NCBI GenBank assembly: GCA_964591105.1
Contig: CAZPZR010000010.1
Location: forward strand, 1 to 39,705
Origin: CAZPZR01 sp964591105
GTDB taxonomy: Bacteria; Bacillota; Clostridia; Lachnospirales; Lachnospiraceae
Direction: 5' to 3'
DNA: 39,705 nucleotides
Below are positions 15,764-24,964 of the stretch, piece after piece. Under the pieces are notes generated by a model. It had not been told where the DNA came from and ran no database searches. It saw nothing but the letters and a program-made list of their open reading frames with translations. Numbering within the stretch: position 1 is the stretch's first letter; every line of letters starts with the position of its first letter. A program made the translations under genes and the position numbers.

Positions 15764-16723
15764 ATGGAAAAATTATATGATGTTGTTGGTATGGGCGAGT
15801 TGTTGATTGACTTTACCATGAATGGACAGAGCGAACAGGGAAATAATATGTTTGAAGCATGCCCAGGAGGAGCAATTCCAAATGTATTATCTATGCTGAG
15901 CAAACTCGGAAGAAAAACAGCGTATATTGGAAAGGTGGGAAATGACCAGTTTGGTCGTCTGCTTGGAGATACACTGGAAGAAGTTGGAATCGACAGAACA
16001 GGGCTTGTAGTAGACGAAGAAGTGAACACAACACTTGCATTTGTACATACATTCCCAGATGGAGACAGAGAATTCTCTTTCTATCGTAAACCAGGAGCAG
16101 ATATGATGCTCGCAACAGAAGAAGTAAATTATGATTTGATTCGTCAGGCAAAAGTTTTCCATCTTGGAACATTGTCTATGACTTCAGAACCAGTATTAAG
16201 TGCAACAAAGAAAGCACTTGAAGTGGCAAAAGAAGCAGGATGTATGATTACATTTGACCCAAATCTTCGTCCACCATTATGGGGATCTTTGGATGATGCA
16301 AAAGCAGCAATGGAATATGTATTCCCATACTGTGATGTATTAAAGATTTCTGATAACGAGATTCAGTTTGTGTCTGGAAAAGAAGATTATGATGAAGGTA
16401 TTCAGTACTTACAGGAAAAATATAATATCCCATTGATTCTTCTTACAATGGGAAAAGACGGAAGCCGTGCATATTACAATGGAATGCGTGTAGAACGCAA
16501 AGGATTTACTGTGAAAGCGATTGAGACAACAGGAGCTGGAGACACATTCTGTGGATGCTCTATTCATGGAATCTTAACACATGGATTTGAAAATCTGACA
16601 GAAGAAGTGTTGGGAGATATCATTACTTATGCGAATGCAGGAGCAGCATTGATTACATTGAAAAAAGGAGCAATCAGATCTATGCCATCTCCAGCACAGA
16701 TTGATGAACTCATGGCGAAATAA
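15764..16723 (+). CDS. PfkB family carbohydrate kinase (fructokinase type)
   Basis: 319 residues. Ribokinase/PfkB family features: MGELLIDF at 10-17, the GG box CPGGAIPNVLSMLSKLG (33-49), IGKVGNDQFG (55-64), FDPNLRPPLW (164-173) and the catalytic GAGDTF at 257-262 with Asp 260 as base. The PNVLSML and DPNLRPPLW forms fit bacterial fructokinases that phosphorylate fructose to fructose-6-phosphate. No sugar transporter or sucrase is adjacent, so it appears to be a single-gene unit. GAAGGAG precedes the ATG. Its end is 12 nt from the end of the convergent XRE gene. Confidence 0.92.
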   Translation: MEKLYDVVGMGELLIDFTMNGQSEQGNNMFEACPGGAIPNVLSMLSKLGRKTAYIGKVGNDQFGRLLGDTLEEVGIDRTGLVVDEEVNTTLAFVHTFPDGDREFSFYRKPGADMMLATEEVNYDLIRQAKVFHLGTLSMTSEPVLSATKKALEVAKEAGCMITFDPNLRPPLWGSLDDAKAAMEYVFPYCDVLKISDNEIQFVSGKEDYDEGIQYLQEKYNIPLILLTMGKDGSRAYYNGMRVERKGFTVKAIETTGAGDTFCGCSIHGILTHGFENLTEEVLGDIITYANAGAALITLKKGAIRSMPSPAQIDELMAK

Positions 16724-16735
16724 GAGGAATTCAAA

Positions 16736-17080
16736 CTACAGATTCTTATCACGAAGTTTTAGTAATTGACAATGTTCAAGCAAATCACATTTTGATTTAT
16801 CAGAGAGTGCGCGATAGTAGGAGAGAAGACGTTCTTCATCTTCGGAAATCGCAGGATTTGCGGAATAATTCATTTCAAAACTGTCAGAATCGGAAATTAA
16901 ATAATCAACAGATACATGAAATAATTCAGCAAGTGCCGTTAGTTTCTCGTGAGAGGGCTGACGGTTCTTTGTTTCATATCCTGCAATAGTTGAACGTGCA
17001 ACATTGAGGCGGCTCGCAACATAGTCTTGAGTCATGTCATTTTCTAAACGTAGTGTTTTCAGCTTTTTATCAAATGTCAT
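16736..17080 (-). CDS. XRE family transcriptional regulator, small
   Basis: 114 residues. The N-terminal 65 residues are an XRE/Cro-type helix-turn-helix (LKTLRLENDMTQDYVASRLN, ARSTIAGYETKNRQPSHEKL, ELFHVSVDYLI). The short C-terminal region is helical and charged, with no known sensor domain. The start at 17080 follows GGAGG with an 11-nt gap; an upstream in-frame ATG at 17098 has no ribosome binding site. The reading frame continues upstream to 17278 but only through the intergenic region. A perfect inverted repeat just upstream is a good candidate for its own operator, and the divergent gene may be its target. Confidence 0.88.
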   Translation of the reverse strand: MTFDKKLKTLRLENDMTQDYVASRLNVARSTIAGYETKNRQPSHEKLTALAELFHVSVDYLISDSDSFEMNYSANPAISEDEERLLSYYRALSDKSKCDLLEHCQLLKLRDKNL

Positions 17081-17102
17081 AGAATGTTTTTCCTCCATAC
17101 TT

Positions 17103-17119
17103 TTGGTATATTTTACCAA
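17103..17119 (-). promoter_or_regulatory. Candidate operator of the XRE regulator
   Basis: The inverted repeat TTGGTA-5 nt-TACCAA lies 22 nt upstream of the XRE start codon. Read on the minus strand, its spacer region contains a TAAAAT that could be the XRE -10. Binding there would block the gene's own transcription, the usual autorepression of small XRE regulators. It sits about 96 bp from the consensus -35 of the divergent gene. Confidence 0.6.
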
Positions 17120-17214
17120 TTGTTGCGGATAAGAACATGAGAAGTGCCGATTATCAACAAGCGGAAGATATGCATGTTCCAGAACGGAACGTTTGTGATG
17201 GAAAGAAACAGTCG

Positions 17215-17243
17215 TTGACACAAGATTCGAAACAACATATAAT
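17215..17243 (+). promoter_or_regulatory. Consensus sigma-A promoter for the small membrane protein
   Basis: An exact TTGACA (17215-17220), a 17-nt spacer and an exact TATAAT (17238-17243). Predicted transcription starts near 17250, about 34 nt before the ATG at 17284. Confidence 0.85.
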
Positions 17244-17283
17244 TTAGAGTGAATAAAAAGCAACAATGAAAGGGACATGTAGA

Positions 17284-17745
17284 ATGATCATAGCGAATAA
17301 TGACGAAGAAAAGAGAAGCGAGATTTGGAAGATTGTAACGCTTGTTTCTTCAATTCTTATAATTGTTATAGCAATTTATTTTTTGACCAGACTCTTTACT
17401 GTGAACCCATTGAAAGGGCAGTGGGAAGATGAAGATGGGAATCTGAATCTTAAAATTGAATCAAAAGAAGAGTTGATTGCTGAGATTCCAGAGGTGACAG
17501 AGAGCGCTGGAGTGGAAGTGAAGATGAATTATGTGCTGGATAAGGATGAAAAGACGATTGAGATATCCGTGGATGAAGAAGAACTTCAGCAACTGGTAGA
17601 TGAATCGGAGGGACAGTACACGAAGGAAATGTTGGTGAATGCAGTCAGCCCAATCGTGACTACATTTAACTACAACGTAGAACAGGGACAGCTTACACTT
17701 ACAGAACGCGAATATGGAGAACAGATGATATTCTTGGAAAAATAG
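17284..17745 (+). CDS. Single-pass membrane protein of unknown function
   Basis: 153 residues from the ATG at 17284, chosen because GAAAGGG lies 9 nt upstream; an ATG at 17266 has no good ribosome binding site and lies close to the expected transcript start. A charged N-terminus of about 16 residues precedes one transmembrane helix (about 18-40, ILIIVIAIYFLTRLF). The remaining 110 residues are acidic and probably extracytoplasmic, starting with NPLKGQWEDEDGNLNLKI, which resembles the GxW opening of a small beta-barrel domain. No family was recognised. It is divergent from the XRE regulator. Confidence 0.78.
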   Translation: MIIANNDEEKRSEIWKIVTLVSSILIIVIAIYFLTRLFTVNPLKGQWEDEDGNLNLKIESKEELIAEIPEVTESAGVEVKMNYVLDKDEKTIEISVDEEELQQLVDESEGQYTKEMLVNAVSPIVTTFNYNVEQGQLTLTEREYGEQMIFLEK

Positions 17746-17764
17746 TGATACTAAGAGAAACGTT

Positions 17765-17806
17765 CCCTCTATTTACCATCTGATTTCACAGATGATAGAT
17801 AGAGGG
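17765..17806 (+). terminator. Long hairpin between the small membrane protein gene and ispG
   Basis: Arms CCCTCTATTTA and TAGATAGAGGG (8 bp plus 3 more pairs including one G-T), one mismatch, then CATCTG/CAGATG around a 6-nt loop: in all 17 pairs. Only ATTTATT follows, so termination may be inefficient. It ends 45 nt before the ispG ATG and could equally be a leader structure or a processing signal. Confidence 0.55.
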
Positions 17807-17851
17807 ATTTATTATGAAATGAAACCTGATTCGAAGAAAGGGGATAGAAGC

Positions 17852-18907
17852 ATGTTTAGAGATGAAACGAAGAAAATTATGATTGGAAATGTATGTATTG
17901 GTGGAGGAAGTCCAATCGCAATCCAGTCTATGACAAACACAAAAACAGAAGATGTTGCAGCAACAGTGAAACAGATTCTTGCTTTGGAAAAAGCAGGATG
18001 TGAGATTATCCGCTGTGCAGTTCCAACAATGGAAGCGGCCAAAGCACTGGCAGAGATCAAAAAAGAAATTCATATTCCTTTGGTAGCAGATATTCATTTT
18101 GATTATCGACTTGCAATTGCTGCAATTGAACATGGAGCAGACAAGATTCGAATCAATCCAGGAAATATTGGTTCTAAGGAACGTGTGCAGGCAGTGGTTG
18201 ATAAAGCGAAAGAATACCAGGTGCCAATCCGTGTAGGTGTAAACAGTGGATCTTTGGAAAAAGAACTGGTAGAAAAATATGGCGGTGTAACAGCAGAAGG
18301 AATTGTGGAAAGTGCACTGGATAAAGTACGTATGATCGAAGAGATGGGATACGACAATCTGGTTGTCAGCATCAAATCTTCTGACGTTATGATGTGTGTA
18401 AAAGCACATGAAATCCTTGCACCACAGTGCCCATATCCACTTCATGTGGGAATTACAGAATCTGGGACATTGCTTTCTGGAAATATTAAATCCTCTGTTG
18501 GCCTGGGATTGATTCTTGGACAGGGAATTGGTGACACAATCCGTGTATCTTTGACGGGAGATCCAGTGGAAGAAATCAAATCTGCAAAATTAATTTTGAA
18601 GACACTTGGACTTCGCAAAGGTGGAATTGAAGTTGTGTCTTGCCCAACGTGTGGACGTACAAAGATTGACTTGATTGGTCTTGCAAATCAGGTAGAAACT
18701 ATGGTTGCAGAATTCCCATTAGACATTAAGGTTGCAGTTATGGGCTGTGTTGTAAATGGACCGGGTGAAGCGAAAGAAGCGGACATCGGAATTGCCGGTG
18801 GAATCGGTGAAGGACTTCTCATTAAAAAAGGGGAAGTTGTAAAAAAAGTAAAAGAAGACGAATTATTAGAGACATTGAGACAGGAGTTGCTTAACTGGAA
18901 TGAATAA
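17852..18907 (+). CDS. ispG: 4-hydroxy-3-methylbut-2-enyl diphosphate synthase (IspG)
   Basis: 351 residues. IspG (GcpE) reduces MEcPP to HMBPP in the MEP isoprenoid pathway. The [4Fe-4S] ligands C264 and C267 (SCPTCGRT) and C299 with E306 (MGCVVNGPGE) are present. The N-terminal TIM-barrel has ADIHFDYRLA (79-88) and KIRINPGNIG (98-107). AGAAAGGGG lies 8 nt before the ATG at 17852; a longer frame from 17792 starts inside the hairpin. The 3' end overlaps polC by 8 nt. dxr and rseP, which often precede ispG-polC in this group, are not upstream here. Confidence 0.96.
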   Translation: MFRDETKKIMIGNVCIGGGSPIAIQSMTNTKTEDVAATVKQILALEKAGCEIIRCAVPTMEAAKALAEIKKEIHIPLVADIHFDYRLAIAAIEHGADKIRINPGNIGSKERVQAVVDKAKEYQVPIRVGVNSGSLEKELVEKYGGVTAEGIVESALDKVRMIEEMGYDNLVVSIKSSDVMMCVKAHEILAPQCPYPLHVGITESGTLLSGNIKSSVGLGLILGQGIGDTIRVSLTGDPVEEIKSAKLILKTLGLRKGGIEVVSCPTCGRTKIDLIGLANQVETMVAEFPLDIKVAVMGCVVNGPGEAKEADIGIAGGIGEGLLIKKGEVVKKVKEDELLETLRQELLNWNE

Positions 18908-21900
18908 ACAGTTTTTTGAAGTATTTCCAACGTTAAAACTGAATGATGCGCTGAAAAGTATGCTGTCTGGCGTAGAGGTATCAAAAGTAACGACCAATTC
19001 TACGAGAGACTATGTTCGCGTGCACATCGTGAGTACACACTTGATTCAGAAAAAGCAAATTTTCATTCTTGAAAATATGATCAAAGAGCAATTATTTGCA
19101 AGAACGAGAATTCGTGTGGCAGTGGTAGAACGTTATATTCTTTCTGAACTGTACACACCAGAGAATCTGATGAATGAATATTTTGACAGCATGCTGGAAG
19201 AATTGAACCAGCGAAGTGTGGTAGAACGAAACATGCTGCAAACTGCGAAGTATTCCTTCGAATCAGAGAACATTCTTTGCCTGAAGCTGACGGATTCTAT
19301 CGTGGCACAGGGAAAGAAAGAGTCAATGACAACGTATTTGCAGGATGTGTTTGAAAATCGTTTTGGCAGACCAATCGAAGTGCGAGTTCTCTATGAAGAG
19401 GCGAAGGAAAGCAAACTGAAATATAATGACATTCAGATCCAACAGGAAGTGGATGCGATTATGGATCAGGTGGAAGCTGTAAGGGAAGAAAAAGAACTGA
19501 AAAAAGCACAGACGGAGGAAAAAGCAGAGAAGAAAGCAGAGAAAACAATGGAGAAATCTTCAGCTTCTACGTCTGGAAATCAAGGTGCGAAGAGAACATT
19601 CCAGGGTGGCGGACGAAAAGACGGCGGTTCCTGGATGAAGAGAAGTTCCGACGATCCAAATATGGTTTATGGAAGAGACTTTGATGATGCAGCAATTGAA
19701 CTTTCACAGGTAGTCGGCGAAATGGGTGAAATCACCATTCGAGGAAAAGTTATCAGCTTTGATACGCGTGAAATTCGTAATGAAAAAACAATCATTATGT
19801 TTGCTGTGACAGACTTTACGGATACGATCATGGTGAAAATGTTCTCCAGAAATGACCAGCTTCCGGAACTTCTTGCGGAAGTGAAAAAAGGTGCATTTTT
19901 GAAAATAAAGGGTGTCACAAATATTGATAAATTTGATGGTGAACTAACGCTTGCGTCCGTAACAGGAATTCGTAAAATTGCAGACTTTACAGAATCAAGA
20001 AAAGATACTGCACCAGAGAAAAGAGTGGAACTGCACTGTCATAGTAAAATGAGCGATATGGATGGCGTTACTGATGTGGCAACGCTTGCAAAGCGTGCAC
20101 ACGATTGGGGACATAAAGCATTAGCGATTACAGACCACGGAGTTGTGCAAGGTTTTACAGATGCGAATCATTTCATGCATACACTGGACAAAGATGATCC
20201 GTTTAAGATCATTTATGGTGTGGAAGGATATATTGTGGATGACTTGCAGGATGTTGCGGTCAATGAAAAAGGCCAGTCTCTGCAGGGAACGTTCGTAGTG
20301 TTTGACCTGGAGACAACGGGATTTAGTCCTATCAAGGATAAGATCATTGAGATTGGCGCAGTGAAAGTGGAACAGGGGAAAATCACGGAGCGATTCAGTA
20401 CATTTGTCAATCCGAAGGTGCCGATTCCATTTGAAATTACAAAGCTTACAAGCATTACAGACCAGATGGTACTGGAAGCGGAGGACATTGAAACAGTGCT
20501 TCCGAAATTCTTGGAATTTGTCGGAGATGCAGTTTTAGTTGCCCATAATGCATCGTTTGATGTGGGATTCATTGAGCAAAATTGTAGATATCAGGATATT
20601 GCGCCGAACTTTACTTCTGTAGATACGGTTGCAATGGCGCGTATTTTGCTGCCGACCTTATCCAAATATAAATTGAACGTAGTGGCAAATGCACTTCACA
20701 TTTCACTGGAAAATCATCACCGCGCCGTGGATGATGCGGGAGCAACTGCGGAAATTTTTGTGAAGTTTGTGGAAATGTTGGAAGAAAGAAATATTCATGA
20801 TTTGACCAAACTCAATCAATTTGGTTCGAATAATGCAGATGCAATCCGAAAGCTTCCATCCCACCACGTGATTATTTTGGCGAAGAACCAGACGGGAAGA
20901 GTGAATCTGTATCGTCTGATTTCGATGTCGCATTTGACATATTTTGCCAGACAGCCACGTATTCCAAAAAGCGAGCTGTCAAAATATCGTGAAGGCTTGA
21001 TTGTGGGAAGCGCCTGCGAGGCAGGAGAGCTTTATCAGGCAATTTTAAATGAAAAATCAGAAGAACGAATTGCGAAGCTGGTAAATTTCTATGATTATCT
21101 GGAAATTCAGCCGCTTGGAAATAACCAGTTTATGATTGAAAGTGATAAGATTACGAAAGTCAAAGACTGGGAAGATTTGAGAAATATCAATCGAAAGATT
21201 GTAGAACTCGGAGAAAAGTTTAATAAACCTGTAGTTGCCACTTGCGACGTACATTTCCTGGATCCGGAGGATGAAGTGTACCGAAGAATTATCATGGCAG
21301 GAAAAGGATTCACAGATGCCGATAATCAGGCACCGCTGTATTTGCACACGACAGATGAGATGTTGGAAGAATTTGAGTATCTTGGTTCAGCAAAGGCGCG
21401 TGAAGTTGTAATTGAGAATCCAAATAAGATTGCGGATATGATTGAGAGAATTTCACCGGTAAGACCAGACAAATGTCCACCGGTCATCCCGGATTCAGAC
21501 AAGGAACTCCGTCGTATCTGTTATGAAAAAGCACATTCTATGTATGGCGAGGATCTTCCAAAGGTGGTAGTTGAGCGTTTGGAACGTGAGCTGAATTCCA
21601 TTATTTCCAACGGATTCGCGGTTATGTATATTATTGCGCAGAAACTGGTATGGAAATCGAATGAAGACGGATATCTAGTAGGTTCTCGAGGATCTGTTGG
21701 TTCTTCGTTTGTTGCAACAATGGCCGGAATTACGGAAGTAAATCCATTGAGTCCGCATTACTATTGTAAGAAATGTCACTTCAGTGATTTCGAATCCGAG
21801 GAAGTGCGAGCATTTGCAGGTGGATGCGGATGGGATATGCCAGATCGAAAATGTCCGGTCTGCGGAGAAATGCTTGTAAAAGACGGGTTTGATATTCCAT

Positions 21901-23429
21901 TTGAAACTTTCCTTGGGTTTAAGGGAAATAAGGAGCCGGATATCGACTTGAACTTCTCGGGAGATTATCAGAGTCACGCACATAAGTATACGGAAGTTAT
22001 TTTTGGAACCGGTCAGACATTCCGTGCAGGAACGATTGGTACGCTGGCAGATAAAACGGCGTATGGATATGTGAAAAATTATTATGATGAACGTGGACAA
22101 GGAAAACGTGTGTGTGAAATTAACCGAATTGTAGAAGGCTGTACGGGAATTCGAAGAAGTACGGGACAGCATCCGGGTGGAATTATCGTTCTTCCGCATG
22201 GGGAAGACATTAACTCCTTTACACCGGTGCAGCATCCTGCCAATGATATGCAAACGGATATTATTACGACACACTTCGATTACCATTCCATTGACCACAA
22301 CTTGTTGAAACTGGATATTCTTGGACACGATGATCCGACGATGATTAAGACGCTGGAAGAATATATCAGTTCTCCGGCGATGGAAAATGAGTACAATGAG
22401 ACAGATAATCCGTTCATCGCTACGAAAATTCCGTTGGATGACCCGGATGTTATGGCACTCTTCCATGGAACAGAAGTACTTGGAATTACGCCGGATGACA
22501 TTGGTGGAACGCCGGTAGGATGTCTGGGAATCCCTGAGTTTGGAACAGACTTTACCATTCAGATGGTCGTGGATACAAAACCAAAGACGCTGACAGACTT
22601 GATTCGTATTTCCGGACTTTCTCATGGAACGGACGTATGGCTGAATAACGCGCAGGAATTAATCCGAAGCGGAAAGGCAACGATTTCCACCTGCGTAAGT
22701 ACGCGAGACGATATTATGACGTACTTGATTAATAAAGGGATGGATAGTGAGAAATCCTTTACCATCATGGAACGTGTGCGTAAAGGTGTAGTAGCCAAAG
22801 GAAAATGTAAAGAATGGCCAGAGTACAAAGAAGATATGCTAGCACACGATGTACCAGAGTGGTATATCTGGTCTTGCGAACAGATCAAATACATGTTCCC
22901 GAAGGCGCATGCGGCAGCCTACGTTATGATGGCTTATCGAATTGCATACTGTAAAGTAAATTATCCGCTGGCATATTATGGTGCGTACTTTGGAATCCGT
23001 GCGGATGCATTTTCATATGAAATCATGTGTCAGGGAAAAGAAAAACTGAATTATTATATCAATGATTATAAAAAACGTTCTGCGACATTGACAAAAAAAG
23101 AGCAGGATACGATGAAGGATATGAAGATTGTTCAGGAAATGTATGCGAGAGGGTATGAATTTTTACCAATTGACATCTACAAATCAAAAGCGACAAAGTT
23201 CCAAATTGTAGATGGAAAATTACTTCCACCGTTTTCAACGATTGACGGAATGGGAGAAAAAGCGGCGGAAGCCGTGGAAGCAGCAGCGAAAGATGGAAAA
23301 TATCTTTCCAGAGATGACTTTAGACAGCGAACGAAAGCAAGTAAGACAGTGATTGACTATATGGGAGACCTGGGGCTGCTTGGTGATTTGCCAGAATCCA
23401 ACCAGTTGTCCTTGTTTGACTTCGCGTAG
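18900..23429 (+). CDS. polC: DNA polymerase III PolC-type alpha subunit
   Basis: 1509 residues, a full-length PolC. The N-terminal domain is followed by a Lys/Glu/Ala-rich linker (about 190-230), an OB domain (about 260-360) and the first half of the PHP domain with LHCHSKMSDMDGV near 377-389. The 3'-5' exonuclease is inserted within PHP, with FVVFDLETTGFSP near 466. PHP resumes, then the polymerase core has GSRGSVGSSFVATM near 928 and a zinc-knuckle (CKKC at about 955 and CPVC about 28 residues later). GRGSVGSS and the DIDLNFSG segment carry the palm-domain aspartates. It is the replicative polymerase of Firmicutes. The start overlaps ispG by 8 nt, so translation is probably coupled. Confidence 0.98.
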   Translation: MNKQFFEVFPTLKLNDALKSMLSGVEVSKVTTNSTRDYVRVHIVSTHLIQKKQIFILENMIKEQLFARTRIRVAVVERYILSELYTPENLMNEYFDSMLEELNQRSVVERNMLQTAKYSFESENILCLKLTDSIVAQGKKESMTTYLQDVFENRFGRPIEVRVLYEEAKESKLKYNDIQIQQEVDAIMDQVEAVREEKELKKAQTEEKAEKKAEKTMEKSSASTSGNQGAKRTFQGGGRKDGGSWMKRSSDDPNMVYGRDFDDAAIELSQVVGEMGEITIRGKVISFDTREIRNEKTIIMFAVTDFTDTIMVKMFSRNDQLPELLAEVKKGAFLKIKGVTNIDKFDGELTLASVTGIRKIADFTESRKDTAPEKRVELHCHSKMSDMDGVTDVATLAKRAHDWGHKALAITDHGVVQGFTDANHFMHTLDKDDPFKIIYGVEGYIVDDLQDVAVNEKGQSLQGTFVVFDLETTGFSPIKDKIIEIGAVKVEQGKITERFSTFVNPKVPIPFEITKLTSITDQMVLEAEDIETVLPKFLEFVGDAVLVAHNASFDVGFIEQNCRYQDIAPNFTSVDTVAMARILLPTLSKYKLNVVANALHISLENHHRAVDDAGATAEIFVKFVEMLEERNIHDLTKLNQFGSNNADAIRKLPSHHVIILAKNQTGRVNLYRLISMSHLTYFARQPRIPKSELSKYREGLIVGSACEAGELYQAILNEKSEERIAKLVNFYDYLEIQPLGNNQFMIESDKITKVKDWEDLRNINRKIVELGEKFNKPVVATCDVHFLDPEDEVYRRIIMAGKGFTDADNQAPLYLHTTDEMLEEFEYLGSAKAREVVIENPNKIADMIERISPVRPDKCPPVIPDSDKELRRICYEKAHSMYGEDLPKVVVERLERELNSIISNGFAVMYIIAQKLVWKSNEDGYLVGSRGSVGSSFVATMAGITEVNPLSPHYYCKKCHFSDFESEEVRAFAGGCGWDMPDRKCPVCGEMLVKDGFDIPFETFLGFKGNKEPDIDLNFSGDYQSHAHKYTEVIFGTGQTFRAGTIGTLADKTAYGYVKNYYDERGQGKRVCEINRIVEGCTGIRRSTGQHPGGIIVLPHGEDINSFTPVQHPANDMQTDIITTHFDYHSIDHNLLKLDILGHDDPTMIKTLEEYISSPAMENEYNETDNPFIATKIPLDDPDVMALFHGTEVLGITPDDIGGTPVGCLGIPEFGTDFTIQMVVDTKPKTLTDLIRISGLSHGTDVWLNNAQELIRSGKATISTCVSTRDDIMTYLINKGMDSEKSFTIMERVRKGVVAKGKCKEWPEYKEDMLAHDVPEWYIWSCEQIKYMFPKAHAAAYVMMAYRIAYCKVNYPLAYYGAYFGIRADAFSYEIMCQGKEKLNYYINDYKKRSATLTKKEQDTMKDMKIVQEMYARGYEFLPIDIYKSKATKFQIVDGKLLPPFSTIDGMGEKAAEAVEAAAKDGKYLSRDDFRQRTKASKTVIDYMGDLGLLGDLPESNQLSLFDFA

Positions 23430-23447
23430 AATGGTGGTTAAAAAAAT

Positions 23448-24314
23448 ATGAAAAATAAAAAATATATGGGAATTGTGTATATTGTATGCTCAGCATTCTG
23501 TTTTGCGTTGATGAATATGTTTGTGCGGATGGCGGGGGATCTGCCATCTGTGCAGAAAAGTTTTTTTCGTAATCAGATCGCACTCATTTTTGCGCTGATT
23601 ATTATGAAGAAGGATCATATCACATTTTCATGCAAAAAAGAAAATCGCCTGCCGCTTTTGCTTCGTGCAACATTCGGAACCCTGGGCGTGCTTTGCAATT
23701 ATTACGCAGTAGACCATTTGGTGCTGGCAGACGCATCTATGCTGAATAAGATGTCACCGTTTTTCGCAGTGATATTCAGCAGTTTGATTCTAAAAGAAAA
23801 AATATCTGTTCGTCAGGGCGCGTTGGTTGTAGGAGCCTTTTTGGGAAGCCTTCTGGTTATCAAGCCAACATTTGCAAATATGGATTTGCTACCTTCCCTG
23901 ATCGGATTGGCAGGTGGACTTTGCGCGGGAGCAGCGTACACATATGTACGTAAGCTGACAACCAACGGAGAAAAAGGACCGATGGTTGTGTGCTTCTTCT
24001 CGGGCTTTTCGTGCTTGGTGACACTTCCGTTTGTGCTGTTCGATTACCATCCAATGAGCCTTGCACAGCTTGGCATATTGCTGTTGGCTGGGCTGGCGGC
24101 AGCAGGAGGACAATTTGCAATCACTGCAGCGTATAGTTATGCACCCGCAAGAGAAATATCTGTTTATGACTACTCGCAGATCATATTTTCCGCAATCCTT
24201 GGGTTCTTCGTATTCGGACAAGTGCCGGATTTACTGAGCTGGATTGGGTATGTTGTGATTTGCAGTATGGCAATAGTGAATTATTTGAACAATTTAGGAC
24301 GTAGCCTTTTTTAA
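23448..24314 (+). CDS. EamA/DMT family transporter
   Basis: 288 residues with about ten hydrophobic segments and the internal duplication of EamA transporters. Typical features are the N-terminal CSAFCFALMNMFVRMAG, MLNKMSPFFAVIFSSLILKE (residues about 97-116) and, in the second half, AREISVYDYSQIIFSAILGF. The substrate is unknown. It starts 18 nt after the polC stop with a weak ribosome binding site (GGTGG). The last nine codons and the stop lie within a 45-nt palindrome, so the C-terminal residues (GRSLF) may be imposed by that structure. Confidence 0.9.
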   Translation: MKNKKYMGIVYIVCSAFCFALMNMFVRMAGDLPSVQKSFFRNQIALIFALIIMKKDHITFSCKKENRLPLLLRATFGTLGVLCNYYAVDHLVLADASMLNKMSPFFAVIFSSLILKEKISVRQGALVVGAFLGSLLVIKPTFANMDLLPSLIGLAGGLCAGAAYTYVRKLTTNGEKGPMVVCFFSGFSCLVTLPFVLFDYHPMSLAQLGILLLAGLAAAGGQFAITAAYSYAPAREISVYDYSQIIFSAILGFFVFGQVPDLLSWIGYVVICSMAIVNYLNNLGRSLF

Positions 24315-24334
24315 AAAGGCTACGTCCTAAATTG
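24290..24334. repeat. 45-nt near-perfect palindrome spanning the EamA stop codon
   Basis: Two 22-nt arms are fully complementary around a single central T (24312); the left arm starts CAATTTAGGACGTAGCC and runs into T5, and the right arm begins A5 then GGCTACG. The EamA stop codon (24312-24314) starts on the central T. As RNA it would form a long hairpin, but no T-run follows the right arm, so it is not a classical intrinsic terminator. Confidence 0.85.
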
Positions 24335-24394
24335 CAATTAGGGGTGTACCAAAGTGAGAAAAGAGTGTATAATTATACATAAATTAGGAGGAAA

Positions 24395-24964
24395 ATGTAT
24401 ATGAGACAGTCGCAAATTACGCATTGGTGCCATGAAATCATCCGCTCGCAGGCGCGTCGCGGTGGTTTTTACATTGATGCGACGATGGGAAAGGGAAACG
24501 ACACCGCGTTTTTATGTGAGCTCGCGGGAGACACAGGAAAGGTCCTCGCTTTTGATATACAAGAAGAGGCTTTGAACATGACACGAGAAAGGCTCACACG
24601 TGAGCATCTGGAGGCTCGCGCAACGCTAGTTCAGGATGGACATGAGCATATGCAAAGTTATGCGCAGGAGGAAACTGCGGATGTGATTTGCTTTAATTTT
24701 GGCTATCTTCCAGGCGGTGATCATGCGATTGCAACAAAACCATCCACCAGCATACAGGCGGTTGAACAAGGGCTGAACATTTTGCGGTCTGGTGGAATGA
24801 TGAGCTTATGCATCTACAGCGGCGGCGATACGGGATTTGATGAAAAAGATCAGTTGTTGCAATATTTGAAACAACTGGATGCGAAAAAATATACGGTAAT
24901 CAAGAATGAATATTGGAATCGCGAAAACAACCCACCGATGCCGGTTTTTGTATTCAAAAAATAA
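24395..24964 (+). CDS. mnmM: SAM-dependent tRNA methyltransferase, MnmM/YtqB family
   Basis: 189 residues. The family (PF06962, formerly labelled rRNA methylase) is small and single-domain: YIDATMGKGNDT (SAM-binding motif I, about 25-36), FDIQEEAL (motif II), VICFNFGYLPGGDH (about 96-109) and a C-terminal NPPMPVFVF. Bacillus YtqB, now MnmM, adds the methyl of mnm5(s2)U34 in tRNA, the step done in E. coli by MnmC. The homologue here is assigned by family resemblance. AGGAGG precedes the ATG, with a TATAAT hexamer about 25 nt upstream. Confidence 0.85.
   Translation: MYMRQSQITHWCHEIIRSQARRGGFYIDATMGKGNDTAFLCELAGDTGKVLAFDIQEEALNMTRERLTREHLEARATLVQDGHEHMQSYAQEETADVICFNFGYLPGGDHAIATKPSTSIQAVEQGLNILRSGGMMSLCIYSGGDTGFDEKDQLLQYLKQLDAKKYTVIKNEYWNRENNPPMPVFVFKK

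Noticed and set aside
17786..18445. 219-residue minus-strand frame across the start of ispG
   Set aside because: Antisense to a conserved enzyme with no start signal; its Phe/His/Cys-rich sequence is what reversed ispG codons give.
21675..22625. Open frame of 316 residues on the minus strand within polC
   Set aside because: It is antisense to a conserved catalytic region of polC, has no ribosome binding site or family features, and reflects codon pattern of the plus-strand gene.
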